Below are positions 17,561 to 25,913 of a stretch of 47,631 nt of DNA, piece after piece; positions within the stretch are counted from its first letter, which is position 1; each line of letters begins with the position of its first letter. The stretch comes from Mariniblastus sp. GTDB taxonomy: Bacteria > Planctomycetota > Planctomycetia > Pirellulales > Pirellulaceae. The DNA is taken from positions 1 through 47,631 of the forward strand of contig JABACA010000019.1 in the NCBI GenBank assembly GCA_014237975.1, given 5' to 3'. A program made the position numbers and the translations under genes. Under the pieces are notes generated by a model. The model worked only from the letters and a program-made list of their open reading frames with translations, had not been told where the DNA came from and made no database searches.

Positions 17561-18871
17561 ATGTTCAGCAATCTCTCAAAACGCGAAAAAAAGCTCGCCA
17601 CGATTGTGTTTTCACTGTTGCCAGTGATCATCATTTTCATGGTCGGCATATGGTTCAATAATGCCTATTTCGGCAACCAGACCGAGATCAGAAGTCTCGA
17701 CAAGCAAATAAAAGACGAAAAGCAGAAGCAACAGGATGCAACCCTAGCCAACCAGCGGCGTCGTTATTATCGAGACCTATCGATGCCGACCGATTTCAAC
17801 AAGGCCAAAATTGACTATGAAGAATGGCTGGGACATCTAGTCCGCAACGAAATCGGAATGACATTTCGAAACATAAAACCACTGCCAGCCGAACAAAAGC
17901 GGTACACTGGCGGTCGGACCATGGAAACTGTCTACGTTAAACATCCTTACTCATTGCGAGTTGAATGCACACTCGATCAACTGACCCGTTTCCTGCATGA
18001 ATTTGGCAAACTTGACCTGTTACAGTCCATCCATTCGATTTCCATCACGCCCCGGGCGGCGGGAACCACTGGCGAAGACAAGAAAATTCGCACCGGAAAA
18101 CTAACGGTTGAAATGAAGATTGACGTCATTTCACTGGTGGATGCCGATGAAAAACGTGATTTCTTGGCCTCCACACGGGAACCGGCCAAATCTCTTGAGT
18201 ATTACGACAACCAAATTGTAACTCGAAACGTTTTTGGACCCGCCAACAACATTCCCACCATGTCCCTGAGCAAAACTCGTTCCGCGACAGCCGGCAGTGA
18301 TATCTCCTTTACCCTTTCCGGTAGCGATGCGGATAAAGAGGACCTACTAAAATTTGAACTGTTGGAGGGGCCGATCGAAGGTGCCAAACTTTCCCAATCC
18401 TCGGCCAAATCGCGAAGCGCCAAATTCGAATGTCCAGCCATGGAACCTGGCGAATACGGGCCTTTTAAGATCCGTATTACCGACAGTGGCTTTCCCCCAA
18501 AATCGTCTGAAGGCGAGTTCGTGTTAAATGTTCGCGAGAAGCGGGTCAGCACACCACCTCCCAAAAAACCGGAATTCAAACATGCGGGCGAAACGGCCAT
18601 CACCGGGATCGTCCAGGAAAGTAGTGGTGACTGGAAAGTCTTCGTGTGGATCAAAACGCTGGGTAAAAAACACAAGCTAAAACAGGGTGAAACGTTTGAG
18701 CTCGACAAGTCGAAATGGCTGGTTCACCTCATCACACCAAAATCGGTCACCTTTCAAAGCGACAATCAGCTGATGACGTATGGTGTCGGTGATCTTTTAA
18801 CCGAACCCAGCAAAACCGAATCGGTCGCGCAGAACGAGAAGGACACCGGAGCGTTAACTCCGGAGAATTGA
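17561..18871 (+). CDS. PilO/GspM-like protein with Ig-like insert and PilP-like C-terminal domain
   Basis: A 436-aa single-pass protein. A basic N-terminus and membrane helix (about 12-33) precede a Lys/Gln-rich coiled coil (about 40-70). A PilO/GspM-like ferredoxin-fold region follows (about 75-205). Residues about 230-326 look like an Ig/cadherin-type beta-sandwich, with DADKEDLLKFEL and an FKIRITDSG strand. Residues about 336-417 resemble the PilP/GspC homology region that contacts the secretin; ITGIVQESSGDWKVFVW and the closing YGVGDLL are the best pointers. If right, the protein merges PilO and PilP jobs and would replace the missing GspC. The assignment is structural inference. A 479-bp gap separates it from the secretin gene. 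Confidence 0.7.
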   Translation: MFSNLSKREKKLATIVFSLLPVIIIFMVGIWFNNAYFGNQTEIRSLDKQIKDEKQKQQDATLANQRRRYYRDLSMPTDFNKAKIDYEEWLGHLVRNEIGMTFRNIKPLPAEQKRYTGGRTMETVYVKHPYSLRVECTLDQLTRFLHEFGKLDLLQSIHSISITPRAAGTTGEDKKIRTGKLTVEMKIDVISLVDADEKRDFLASTREPAKSLEYYDNQIVTRNVFGPANNIPTMSLSKTRSATAGSDISFTLSGSDADKEDLLKFELLEGPIEGAKLSQSSAKSRSAKFECPAMEPGEYGPFKIRITDSGFPPKSSEGEFVLNVREKRVSTPPPKKPEFKHAGETAITGIVQESSGDWKVFVWIKTLGKKHKLKQGETFELDKSKWLVHLITPKSVTFQSDNQLMTYGVGDLLTEPSKTESVAQNEKDTGALTPEN

Positions 18872-19350
18872 CCGCTACGCCGGATACCCGCCTGGACGGA
18901 ACAGACGCCCATTGGTAATGCGGCTGGCAGTGATGCCAATATCGGAAATTGTAAGTCGTTTCCTGCTGCCAGTTATTTTTCAAGCGCGCCGCCGCAAACA
19001 CCTCCCAGTCCCCCTGTTTTAACAGGCCTCGCCAGACTTTTCTGAATATTCCAATTGTACCTATTAGTTTTGGTTTACTGAAAATAACACTTCTGCCGAA
19101 TAAAGATGTACTTGATAAGACTCTATCGAGTGTTCCCGCAACAACCAGAAATTTGAACCGCAGCCTGTTTTCTCGACTCGACGGTTTTTTGACCGCAGAG
19201 ATAAACAAATGCTGAAAGTACCCTGCAAAGGCACGGTGAATTTGGCAACGGTTGAGTTCCGCTTCTTCCTGGCTGCTGGGGTATCGATTGAGTCTTGATA
19301 CAAACCAATGAATTCAGTCTCAATGACGATTTCATGCAGAGGGCAGGTAA
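18872..19350. other. 479-bp gene-free gap inside the secretion operon
   Basis: No frame here shows coding character. A 14-bp perfect palindrome CCTGTTTTAACAGG is at 19013-19026; it is not followed by a T tract, so it is more operator-like than terminator-like. A second 7-bp stem with one G-T pair lies at 19111-19130. AGAGGG (19338-19343) is the ribosome binding site for the secretin gene. The gap may carry a separate promoter for secretin and lipoprotein. Confidence 0.4.
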
Positions 19351-22300
19351 ATGGCGTTAACTCAAAAATATCCTACACGCAATAAACTGATCGCAACAAA
19401 AAGAATGGATGGTCTAGCCATCTGCCTGGCTGTTCTTGTTGGGTCATGCATTTACTGCACCACGCCATCGGCCAACGGCCAGAAACTCAATCCGGTCGCG
19501 GAGAAACGTCAAATCACTCAAGCCTGGTCGGCACCTCAGACGCAATCCAATCGGGACAGAACCTCCAGTTCGCTGCTAGGATCGTCCACTGTCGACCGGA
19601 GTAAATCTGCAAATCAGGCAAACTACCGGCTTGCCAATTTGTCCTATGAGGAATTTGAAGCAAAGTTGATCTCCATCTGGGGCAATCGGATTTCAGGTCA
19701 ATCACTGGACGGTGACCGTACGTTGAGAATCGACTTGCCTGCCACCAAGGCATCACCTGCCAAATCGATGGTATTTGATCGAATGACTCGGTCGTTGACC
19801 TATGAGGGTCATCCACAACATTTGTCGGCGTGGAACCGCACCATGGAATACGTCGACCAACGCGATGGAGCCCCGGGAGCCAACGTCTATCGCCTGGTGG
19901 ACATGAATATGGCCGAAGCCGACTTGATTCAGCAGGTGGCGGTTAACCTGGGACTGCAGCAGGACGAGGCCGCCAAACAGGACGAGGCCGCCAAACAGGA
20001 TACGGCTGAAAAACCGGACGATGTCCGCCGGGAAATCCAACTGCCGCCTGGCGCAGATCGATTGCAGTTACCAGGTATTGTCCGACAGGAACAAGACGAT
20101 GCAGGAATCCTGAACAAAGTCAGAATTGAAGTCATTCCAGAGTCCGGCGTGATTGTGCTGGTGGGTGAGGACGAAGATGTTGCCCGCGTCGAAAAACTCA
20201 TCAAGGAAATTATCGAAGTCACCGACACGGCAAAACCGAGCTTTGAAAAAATCCTTCTCAACAACCAGAAAAGCGAGTCCGTTGCTGAAGCAATTCAGGA
20301 AATCTACAACAGCAATTTCGCCGATCAAATGGGGCCGGCAACCGTCACGGCCTTCTCAACACCGAACAGCCTGTTTGTCGTCGGAACCCCCAAGAGCATC
20401 GAAGTGGTCCAAGAGATCGTGCGGTCGTTGGATGTCGAATCCGACACCGAGATGGGACCTGATTTCAAACGGTACCGGTTGAAATACATATCTGCAGTGG
20501 ATGCCAAACAGCGGATTGACGAGTATTTCGGTCAAGCCACCCAGAATGCTCTTAACGAACCTCCGGAGACGCTACCTGTTTACACGATCGCCGATTACCG
20601 CAGCAACACGCTCATTGTCAAAGCGAGCAAACAACTGTTGAGTCAAGTTGATCTCCTGATCAAGGATCTCGATGTCGACGACTCGGGTGCCAAAAATCTG
20701 ATCAAGATCTTTCCCATACGCAACGTGTTAGCGCAGGATCTGCAGATCGTGTTGCAGGATGCCATCAACGGGCAATTGCAAAACCAGGGTGTGGGATTCA
20801 ACCCCGACCAGACGGCACAACAACAGAACCAGCAGAACCAGGGCCAGCAGCAAAACTCAGTGAACCAATCGCAATTGCGATCAGCTGCCCTGGAGATGAT
20901 GACCATCGACCGCAATGGCGAGAAAATCAACGGTGGCATCATGTTTGATGTAAGAATCACCACGAGTGCCAATGACAATTCATTGGTGGTCACAGGACCC
21001 GCCAAGGCGATGCCATTGATCGAGGAATTGATCACCCAACTGGACCGGGTGCCTGACGCCGAGACCTTGATCAAGGTTTTCACAATCGTCAACGGGGACG
21101 CACAATCGCTACTGGACATGCTGGAAACACTTTTTTCCGCGAACCAACAACAAGGTGGCGGCGGCACCCAAGCCGGCCAAAGCCTGAACACACTGCCACT
21201 TCAATCGCTTTCAGCGGCGGACGGCAACAGCTTGGTCAACCTCCGATTCGGAGTCGACAGTCGAACCAATTCGATTATCGCATCGGGTCCGGATGGCGAC
21301 TTGCGAGTGGTCGAAGACTTGCTGATCCGCCTGGACGAAAACGACATTGCCGAACGACGTGTTTCCGTCTACCGGCTAAGTAACGCACCCGTGCTGGATG
21401 TTTCCGATGCCATCAATGCCTGGCTGGAAGAACGGGCTGCCCAAACAGACACGGTGGTCAACAATGTGCTGACCGAGCGCCGAGACGTGATCCTGGTACC
21501 CGAAGTGATCAGCAACAGCCTGATTGTCAGTGCCCGACCGGAATACTACTACCAGGTCGAATCCATTATCCGGGCACTCGATCGCCGGCCCCCGATGGTC
21601 AAGGTCAAGGTGTTAATCGCGCAGATCGATCTCAGTTACCTCGAGGAATTCGGCGTTCAATGGGGTATCCAGGACAGTGTCCTGTGGACACCCAAAACGG
21701 GTGCTGACACATTCCAGGGATTCGTCGATGACAGTACGGCGATTGGATCGTCTTTCATCGGCGGTGATGTTGCGGCCGGCAGAGATATCACCAGTTTGAT
21801 GGGCCAGGCACTGGGAAGCTTTGGACTTTCAAAATCACCTGATGGCGGTGGTGGATTGGTTGTATCGGCCGGGAATAAATCGGTCGAATTATTGATCCGA
21901 GCCCTCAAAAACAAAAACTGTGCCAGGGTCCTCAGCCGACCCCACATCATGACGCTGGAAAACCTGACGGGCCGGGTTCAGGTCGGGTCACGAGTTCCGT
22001 ATCAAACGGGTCAAACAATCGCCAATAACGGGAGTGTCACCAACAATATCGAATTCCAGGATGTTGGGGTGATTCTTCAGATCACACCACGGGTGACGCC
22101 CGACGGTATGATTGTCATGTTTGTAGACGCGACCAGCTCCAAGCTAGGCGCCTTAGCCGACGGTGCGAACGGAGGAGCGACCGAAGGCGGAGAGCCAACT
22201 TTCGAACAACGCCCAATCGATACGACGACTGCCCAGACAGCCATCATGGCCAAATCGGGACAAACGGTCGTCTTCTCCGGATTGCTCCAGGAAGGTAAAG

Positions 22301-22839
22301 AAACGATCGACAATGGCATTCCGATCCTGGGCGACCTGCCTTACCTGGGTCCGCTGTTCAAATACCAGAAAGATACATCTGACCGAAAAGAATTGATGAT
22401 AGTCATGACACCTTACCTGGTCGACAGCGACGAAGATATCGAAATGTCCAACCAGGATGAAGTAAACCGGATGCACTGGTGTTACTGCGACGTTGCCGAA
22501 ATCTATGGTGACCTGTCCTACGGCAACCAGGGATACGTCACCGGCAGTACCAGTGTGATATACCCCGACAGCGATCCTACCGGAGAGAACCCCCAGTTCA
22601 TCGAGGAAGGCAAAGCCGGTAGCAGTTCATTGCAACCGGACAACCGCATCCCAGTCGTACAACCACTCGCCCCGGGAACCGGGCATTTGCCCAATCGCCA
22701 GAGAATCCCGACCAACGCCGGATTGCCAACACAACCATTGACTAACACCGGAGTGAGATCTCCCAAGCGAGATTCCTCTCAACCGATTGGCACCTACTTT
22801 GGCGGCCCAGCGACCATACCGAACAATCACACAAAATAA
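19351..22839 (+). CDS. gspD: Giant GspD-type secretin
   Basis: An outer-membrane secretin of 1162 aa (usual range 600-750), with a signal sequence in about residues 19-44. Six clear, perhaps seven, N1-like modules are stacked at about 90-172 (weak), 176-295, 298-370, 372-448, 449-570, 572-668 and 669-745, each ending in a strand like NSLIVSA and a helix closing with LD. Module 176-295 is split by an acidic DEAAKQ repeat and module 449-570 by a Q/N-rich loop (about 488-510). The secretin core spans about 747-1025, with VGSRVPYQTG near 873, the motif GVILQITPRV, and GDLPYLGPLF before the end. I see no N0/STN domain. A 140-residue Pro/Ser-rich tail follows the core. It forms the exit pore for the pseudopilus machine encoded upstream. 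Confidence 0.95.
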   Translation: MALTQKYPTRNKLIATKRMDGLAICLAVLVGSCIYCTTPSANGQKLNPVAEKRQITQAWSAPQTQSNRDRTSSSLLGSSTVDRSKSANQANYRLANLSYEEFEAKLISIWGNRISGQSLDGDRTLRIDLPATKASPAKSMVFDRMTRSLTYEGHPQHLSAWNRTMEYVDQRDGAPGANVYRLVDMNMAEADLIQQVAVNLGLQQDEAAKQDEAAKQDTAEKPDDVRREIQLPPGADRLQLPGIVRQEQDDAGILNKVRIEVIPESGVIVLVGEDEDVARVEKLIKEIIEVTDTAKPSFEKILLNNQKSESVAEAIQEIYNSNFADQMGPATVTAFSTPNSLFVVGTPKSIEVVQEIVRSLDVESDTEMGPDFKRYRLKYISAVDAKQRIDEYFGQATQNALNEPPETLPVYTIADYRSNTLIVKASKQLLSQVDLLIKDLDVDDSGAKNLIKIFPIRNVLAQDLQIVLQDAINGQLQNQGVGFNPDQTAQQQNQQNQGQQQNSVNQSQLRSAALEMMTIDRNGEKINGGIMFDVRITTSANDNSLVVTGPAKAMPLIEELITQLDRVPDAETLIKVFTIVNGDAQSLLDMLETLFSANQQQGGGGTQAGQSLNTLPLQSLSAADGNSLVNLRFGVDSRTNSIIASGPDGDLRVVEDLLIRLDENDIAERRVSVYRLSNAPVLDVSDAINAWLEERAAQTDTVVNNVLTERRDVILVPEVISNSLIVSARPEYYYQVESIIRALDRRPPMVKVKVLIAQIDLSYLEEFGVQWGIQDSVLWTPKTGADTFQGFVDDSTAIGSSFIGGDVAAGRDITSLMGQALGSFGLSKSPDGGGGLVVSAGNKSVELLIRALKNKNCARVLSRPHIMTLENLTGRVQVGSRVPYQTGQTIANNGSVTNNIEFQDVGVILQITPRVTPDGMIVMFVDATSSKLGALADGANGGATEGGEPTFEQRPIDTTTAQTAIMAKSGQTVVFSGLLQEGKETIDNGIPILGDLPYLGPLFKYQKDTSDRKELMIVMTPYLVDSDEDIEMSNQDEVNRMHWCYCDVAEIYGDLSYGNQGYVTGSTSVIYPDSDPTGENPQFIEEGKAGSSSLQPDNRIPVVQPLAPGTGHLPNRQRIPTNAGLPTQPLTNTGVRSPKRDSSQPIGTYFGGPATIPNNHTK
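19963..19998 (+). repeat. 18-bp in-frame tandem duplication in gspD (DEAAKQ)
   Basis: GACGAGGCCGCCAAACAG occurs twice in exact tandem (19963-19980, 19981-19998). It lengthens an acidic linker that interrupts one N-domain-like module of the secretin. Confidence 0.9.
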
Positions 22840-22853
22840 AACAAAGAGACATA

Positions 22854-22972
22854 TATCGAACCATTGGGAATTTATGATTCTGCGGAACGTCCACAAATGT
22901 TGCGGGAACTTGGTTTCAACCAGGTTTACATTTAACAAGCGTTGCTTCGTTTAACGACGCAATGGTTCGATA
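22854..22972. repeat. Nested inverted-repeat element between secretin and lipoprotein genes
   Basis: A perfect 13-bp inverted repeat, TATCGAACCATTG (22854-22866) and CAATGGTTCGATA (22960-22972), encloses 93 bp. Inside are a hairpin of up to 9 bp including one T-G pair (22907-22926, core TGGTT/AACCA) and a smaller stem CGTT-T-AACG (22948-22956) flanked by TTGC/GCAA. The second inner stem shares bases with the right arm, so two exclusive folds are possible. It could be an RNA control element, a small non-autonomous insertion with TA at its ends, or a mRNA-processing site. Confidence 0.6.
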
Positions 22973-23008
22973 CAATATAATTTTCCCAAAATGATCAAGG
23001 AAGATCTA

Positions 23009-23947
23009 ATGGCCAGACTGATTTCACTGCCAATTCTACTGGTGATCGCATTTTGCGTATCGGGCTGCAGTTCCTTCAACCCCACCATCAGCCAATTAAA
23101 TCCGCTTCAAAAAATGAACGCGGAAGCTGAAAAAGAGAGTCAGACCCCTTTGAGAATGGCAATCATGTGGAAGGATTCTGTTATTCACGGAGTGGGGACT
23201 ACCCCAACGGTCGGCTTTGGTGGACGCGTCTTCTTTTACAACATGGATGATGAAGCCGTCCAGGCAGATGGCGAGTTGACCATTTACGGCTACGACGAGG
23301 AAAACACCTCGACTGCCGCTAGCAAGAAATTCATCATCCGACAGGAAGAATTTAAAAACCACTATGACGATGCCGGACTGGGCCCGTCGTATGGCGTCTG
23401 GATTCCCTGGCAGAAAATGGGAAGTAACCGCAAAAGTGTCAGCCTGATTCCCGTCTTCAAAACGACCGATGGCAGAATTATTCGCGGTGGCCAATCCATC
23501 GTGATTTTACCTGGCAAAGCACCGCAGAAAGATCAACTGGCCAAAACAGACATCCTTTCCAGTCCATTTCAGGAAAAACCCGTTTTACAACAGGCTTTCT
23601 ATGACGGAACGACCGATTCAAAAGTCGTTTTTGCTGCCGGAGAAACACCGCAAGGTTCCTCCGATCAGAAATCATCCAATATCAAGACGACCACGATTTC
23701 TGTCCCCAAAGATATGGGAAGACGTTTATCGAAGCTTCCTGCCCAGACAACCAAACAGGCTGCCATCCAGCCAGAGGAGTTGGAAAAAATCCTGAAACGT
23801 TTCCAAGCGAACCAAAATCCAGGATTGAGAGCAACGAACGATGCGATCCGAAGCAACGACTCCGACCAGCCGAATTCGCTGTTCAATGCACCCGCTAAAA
23901 CGGCAGTCCGGGCGCCCGTATTCGGGCAGCCAGGATCGTTGAAATAA
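23009..23947 (+). CDS. Lipoprotein of unknown function next to the secretin
   Basis: A 312-aa lipoprotein from ATG 23009, chosen because AAGGAAG ends 5 bp upstream; an in-frame ATG lies 18 bp earlier. The lipobox is VSGC, with Cys near residue 20. The mature N-terminal half (about 45-180) is predicted beta-rich and conserved-looking, with GRVFFYNMDDEAVQADGELT and a GVWIPWQK segment. The C-terminal half is low-complexity and Pro/Ser/Gln-rich, like a linker. I do not recognise the family. Its place right after gspD suggests an outer-membrane partner such as a pilotin or secretin accessory protein, but pilotins are usually far smaller, so this is weak inference. Confidence 0.75.
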   Translation: MARLISLPILLVIAFCVSGCSSFNPTISQLNPLQKMNAEAEKESQTPLRMAIMWKDSVIHGVGTTPTVGFGGRVFFYNMDDEAVQADGELTIYGYDEENTSTAASKKFIIRQEEFKNHYDDAGLGPSYGVWIPWQKMGSNRKSVSLIPVFKTTDGRIIRGGQSIVILPGKAPQKDQLAKTDILSSPFQEKPVLQQAFYDGTTDSKVVFAAGETPQGSSDQKSSNIKTTTISVPKDMGRRLSKLPAQTTKQAAIQPEELEKILKRFQANQNPGLRATNDAIRSNDSDQPNSLFNAPAKTAVRAPVFGQPGSLK

Positions 23948-23965
23948 AAAAAACGAACGGCATTC

Positions 23966-24036
23966 CTTGGTATTTCCGACCAAGCAGCAGTTTTTCACCA
24001 ACCCGGCAGATTCCTTTTAAAAGGAACCACCGTTCC
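23966..24036. other. Palindrome-rich spacer after the lipoprotein gene
   Basis: CTTGGT/ACCAAG with a 7-nt loop (23966-23984) is followed six bases later by T5 (23991-23995), a weak terminator candidate. A 16-bp perfect palindrome TTCCTTTTAAAAGGAA lies at 24011-24026 and overlaps a GGAAC/GTTCC repeat (24023-24036). These sit in the 240-bp gap before the FliG-like gene and may end the secretion operon and control the next gene. Confidence 0.4.
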
Positions 24037-24187
24037 GTGGAATCATGACCTAGAGTTTATTAACTCAACTTAAACGACAGGAAACTGCGTTCTACCTTCA
24101 AAAAGGGCGGCGGAATCCTCTCGAAACTTATTTCAAAATAAGACCAGTTAATTCAAACCACGATTCGACGCCCGGAGGGTTCGGAAA

Positions 24188-25216
24188 ATGAACCGGAAAC
24201 AAAGTCTACGACGCGCAGCGGTTCTACTCAATTCATTGCCCAAGAAACAGGCTTCCAAGATATTCATGCTATTGGAACCCGCAGAAATGGAGGTTCTGTT
24301 TCGTCACATGAGTTTGGTCGACCTGGTTTCTGCCAGGGACCTGAGGCAGGCTTATGATGAATTCGTTAAGGGTACAAAATCGATCAACAGCGAACAACCA
24401 ACCACTCCCGAACCAAAACCGTCTGCCGGGCTGTCAAAACCAAGACTTAACGGGCAAGGCAACAGCAAGACCGGCGCGTTTGATTTCCTGATCGATTTAG
24501 AGCCCAAGCTCCAGGTCAAGCTTCTTGAAAATGAGCACCCGAAGAACATTGCACTCGTCTTGTCGTTACTGCCGGTCGAAGTTGGTTCGGTGATCATCCA
24601 TGAGATGCCCTCCGAAAGCCGTGTTAACATTTTACGACGAATGTGCCAGACCGATGAATTCGACCGAACTCGCAGCAAGAAGCTGGCAGAGATTTTGAAG
24701 AAACGACTCGACAATCTACTCAACAACAAACTCTACCGGAAAAAGGGCGTCGATGTCGCAACACGATTGCTGAGCTGCGTCGACCCTCAGACCTATGATT
24801 CGATTCTGTCGAACCTTGATCACAAAGACCCGGACTTGGCGTCCAAGTTGAAAGATTCCGTTTTTAATTTTTCTGACTTGCAGCGTCTAACCAACCGGGA
24901 TTTAAAAGTCATTCTCAAAAGCGTCGACACCTCGAACTGGGCACCCGCGTTGAAAAGCGGAGATTTTGAGTTGCGAAAGAAAATCACGTGCAACCTGGCA
25001 CCCAAACCGGCGGAATTACTGAATTACGAGATGGCCAACATGGAACCGGTCTCGGCTTCGGTTGTCAAGGAAGCCCAGCATCGAATCGTCACCATTTGCC
25101 TTCAACTGGCAGACCAGGGACAAATCAAACTGGCCCGAGGGTCGCACCAGAACCCGGAATCGTTCAGTCATTTCCCGGACAGCAAACGCGTCGAATTAGT
25201 TGCCCAGCAGCTGTAA
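24188..25216 (+). CDS. Orphan FliG-like protein
   Basis: A 342-aa protein, the length of flagellar switch protein FliG, with all three FliG regions. The N-terminal RRAAVLLNSLPKKQA is near 9-23. The middle-domain motif EHPK is at about 117-120, in place of EHPQ. The C-terminal domain includes ALKSG, NLAPKPAELLN and EPVSASVVKEAQ. No other flagellar gene is in the window. Compared ungapped with the E. coli C-terminal domain (recalled, not searched), the torque residues K264, R281, D288, D289 and R297 become K, K, Y, E and S, so the charged face is partly lost. GGAGGG 8 bp upstream supports ATG 24188. Its last 53 bp overlap the convergent esterase gene. Its role is unknown; it could be a divergent motor protein or a FliG fold reused elsewhere. 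Confidence 0.85.
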   Translation: MNRKQSLRRAAVLLNSLPKKQASKIFMLLEPAEMEVLFRHMSLVDLVSARDLRQAYDEFVKGTKSINSEQPTTPEPKPSAGLSKPRLNGQGNSKTGAFDFLIDLEPKLQVKLLENEHPKNIALVLSLLPVEVGSVIIHEMPSESRVNILRRMCQTDEFDRTRSKKLAEILKKRLDNLLNNKLYRKKGVDVATRLLSCVDPQTYDSILSNLDHKDPDLASKLKDSVFNFSDLQRLTNRDLKVILKSVDTSNWAPALKSGDFELRKKITCNLAPKPAELLNYEMANMEPVSASVVKEAQHRIVTICLQLADQGQIKLARGSHQNPESFSHFPDSKRVELVAQQL

Positions 25217-25907
25217 GGGCCTGCGGCGGAATTGCGTGCTGTCCCTGGAACGGAACGAACTCGACCTGGTACCCGTTTTCTACCAACAGCTCCCTTAACG
25301 CTTCGGCTCCGGCGTATGGCAAAATGGGATCCAGCGTACCATGGGATTGAACCACCGACGTTGTCGCGTTGGCTGAGCCTGTCGCTCGCCATTGTTGTTC
25401 GTCGATCAGCGACCCCGACCAACAGATCAATCCTCCCAGCGGGCTTGGCGCATGGAGCATCAGATCGGTCGTGAGCATCGCGCCCTGTGAGAACCCTCCC
25501 ACTACGATCTGGCCGGGAGCCAGTTCCCATTGCTTGGCAACTTCTGTAATCAACTGCTCTACCATTTCGCGACAAACGGCCAGGCGGGGCGGCTGGCTGT
25601 TCCGCAGCTCCCGAAAGTCTCCCGTTTCCATCAATTGCTGCACCCGTTCGATATCAATTTCCCACCAGGCTCTTGCATCATAGGCAGGGTCCAATTCCAG
25701 GGGTCCTGCTGGAAAAACAAACCGCACCCCTTTAAATTCCGGAATGGAACCAAACCACTCTTCCGCGATGGGCACCAAGTCGGTCCCGGGTGCACCAAAA
25801 CCATGGCACAGGACGACCACTCCCGTGACGACATCCCCGGCTTCACCGTGGGATGCGACCACGGTATCCAGCTGCCCGTAACGTGTTTTTTGAAATCTCG
25901 GTATCAA
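25164..25907 (-). CDS. Carboxylesterase/phospholipase-type alpha/beta hydrolase
   Basis: A 247-aa cytosolic-looking hydrolase of the carboxylesterase/lysophospholipase (YpfH/EstB-like) family. The oxyanion motif HGFGAPGTDL is at about 34-43. The nucleophile sits in GFSQG near residue 138. The acid is Asp in HGTLDPILP and the catalytic His is in GQHAIPP close to the end. No signal peptide is seen. The start is TTG at 25907, with GAGG 8 bp before it and just after the SDR stop, so it is the third gene of a tight operon with the PQQ-propeller and SDR genes. The 3' end runs 53 bp into the convergent FliG-like gene. The natural ester substrate cannot be told. Confidence 0.88.
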   Translation of the reverse strand: MIPRFQKTRYGQLDTVVASHGEAGDVVTGVVVLCHGFGAPGTDLVPIAEEWFGSIPEFKGVRFVFPAGPLELDPAYDARAWWEIDIERVQQLMETGDFRELRNSQPPRLAVCREMVEQLITEVAKQWELAPGQIVVGGFSQGAMLTTDLMLHAPSPLGGLICWSGSLIDEQQWRATGSANATTSVVQSHGTLDPILPYAGAEALRELLVENGYQVEFVPFQGQHAIPPQALTAAGQLIRRVCCPGND

Positions 25908-25913
25908 CTTGCC

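Noticed and set aside
18747..19335. Several short minus-strand frames in the gap before gspD
   Set aside because: None has a ribosome binding site or a recognisable domain; they overlap one another and the end of the PilO-like gene.
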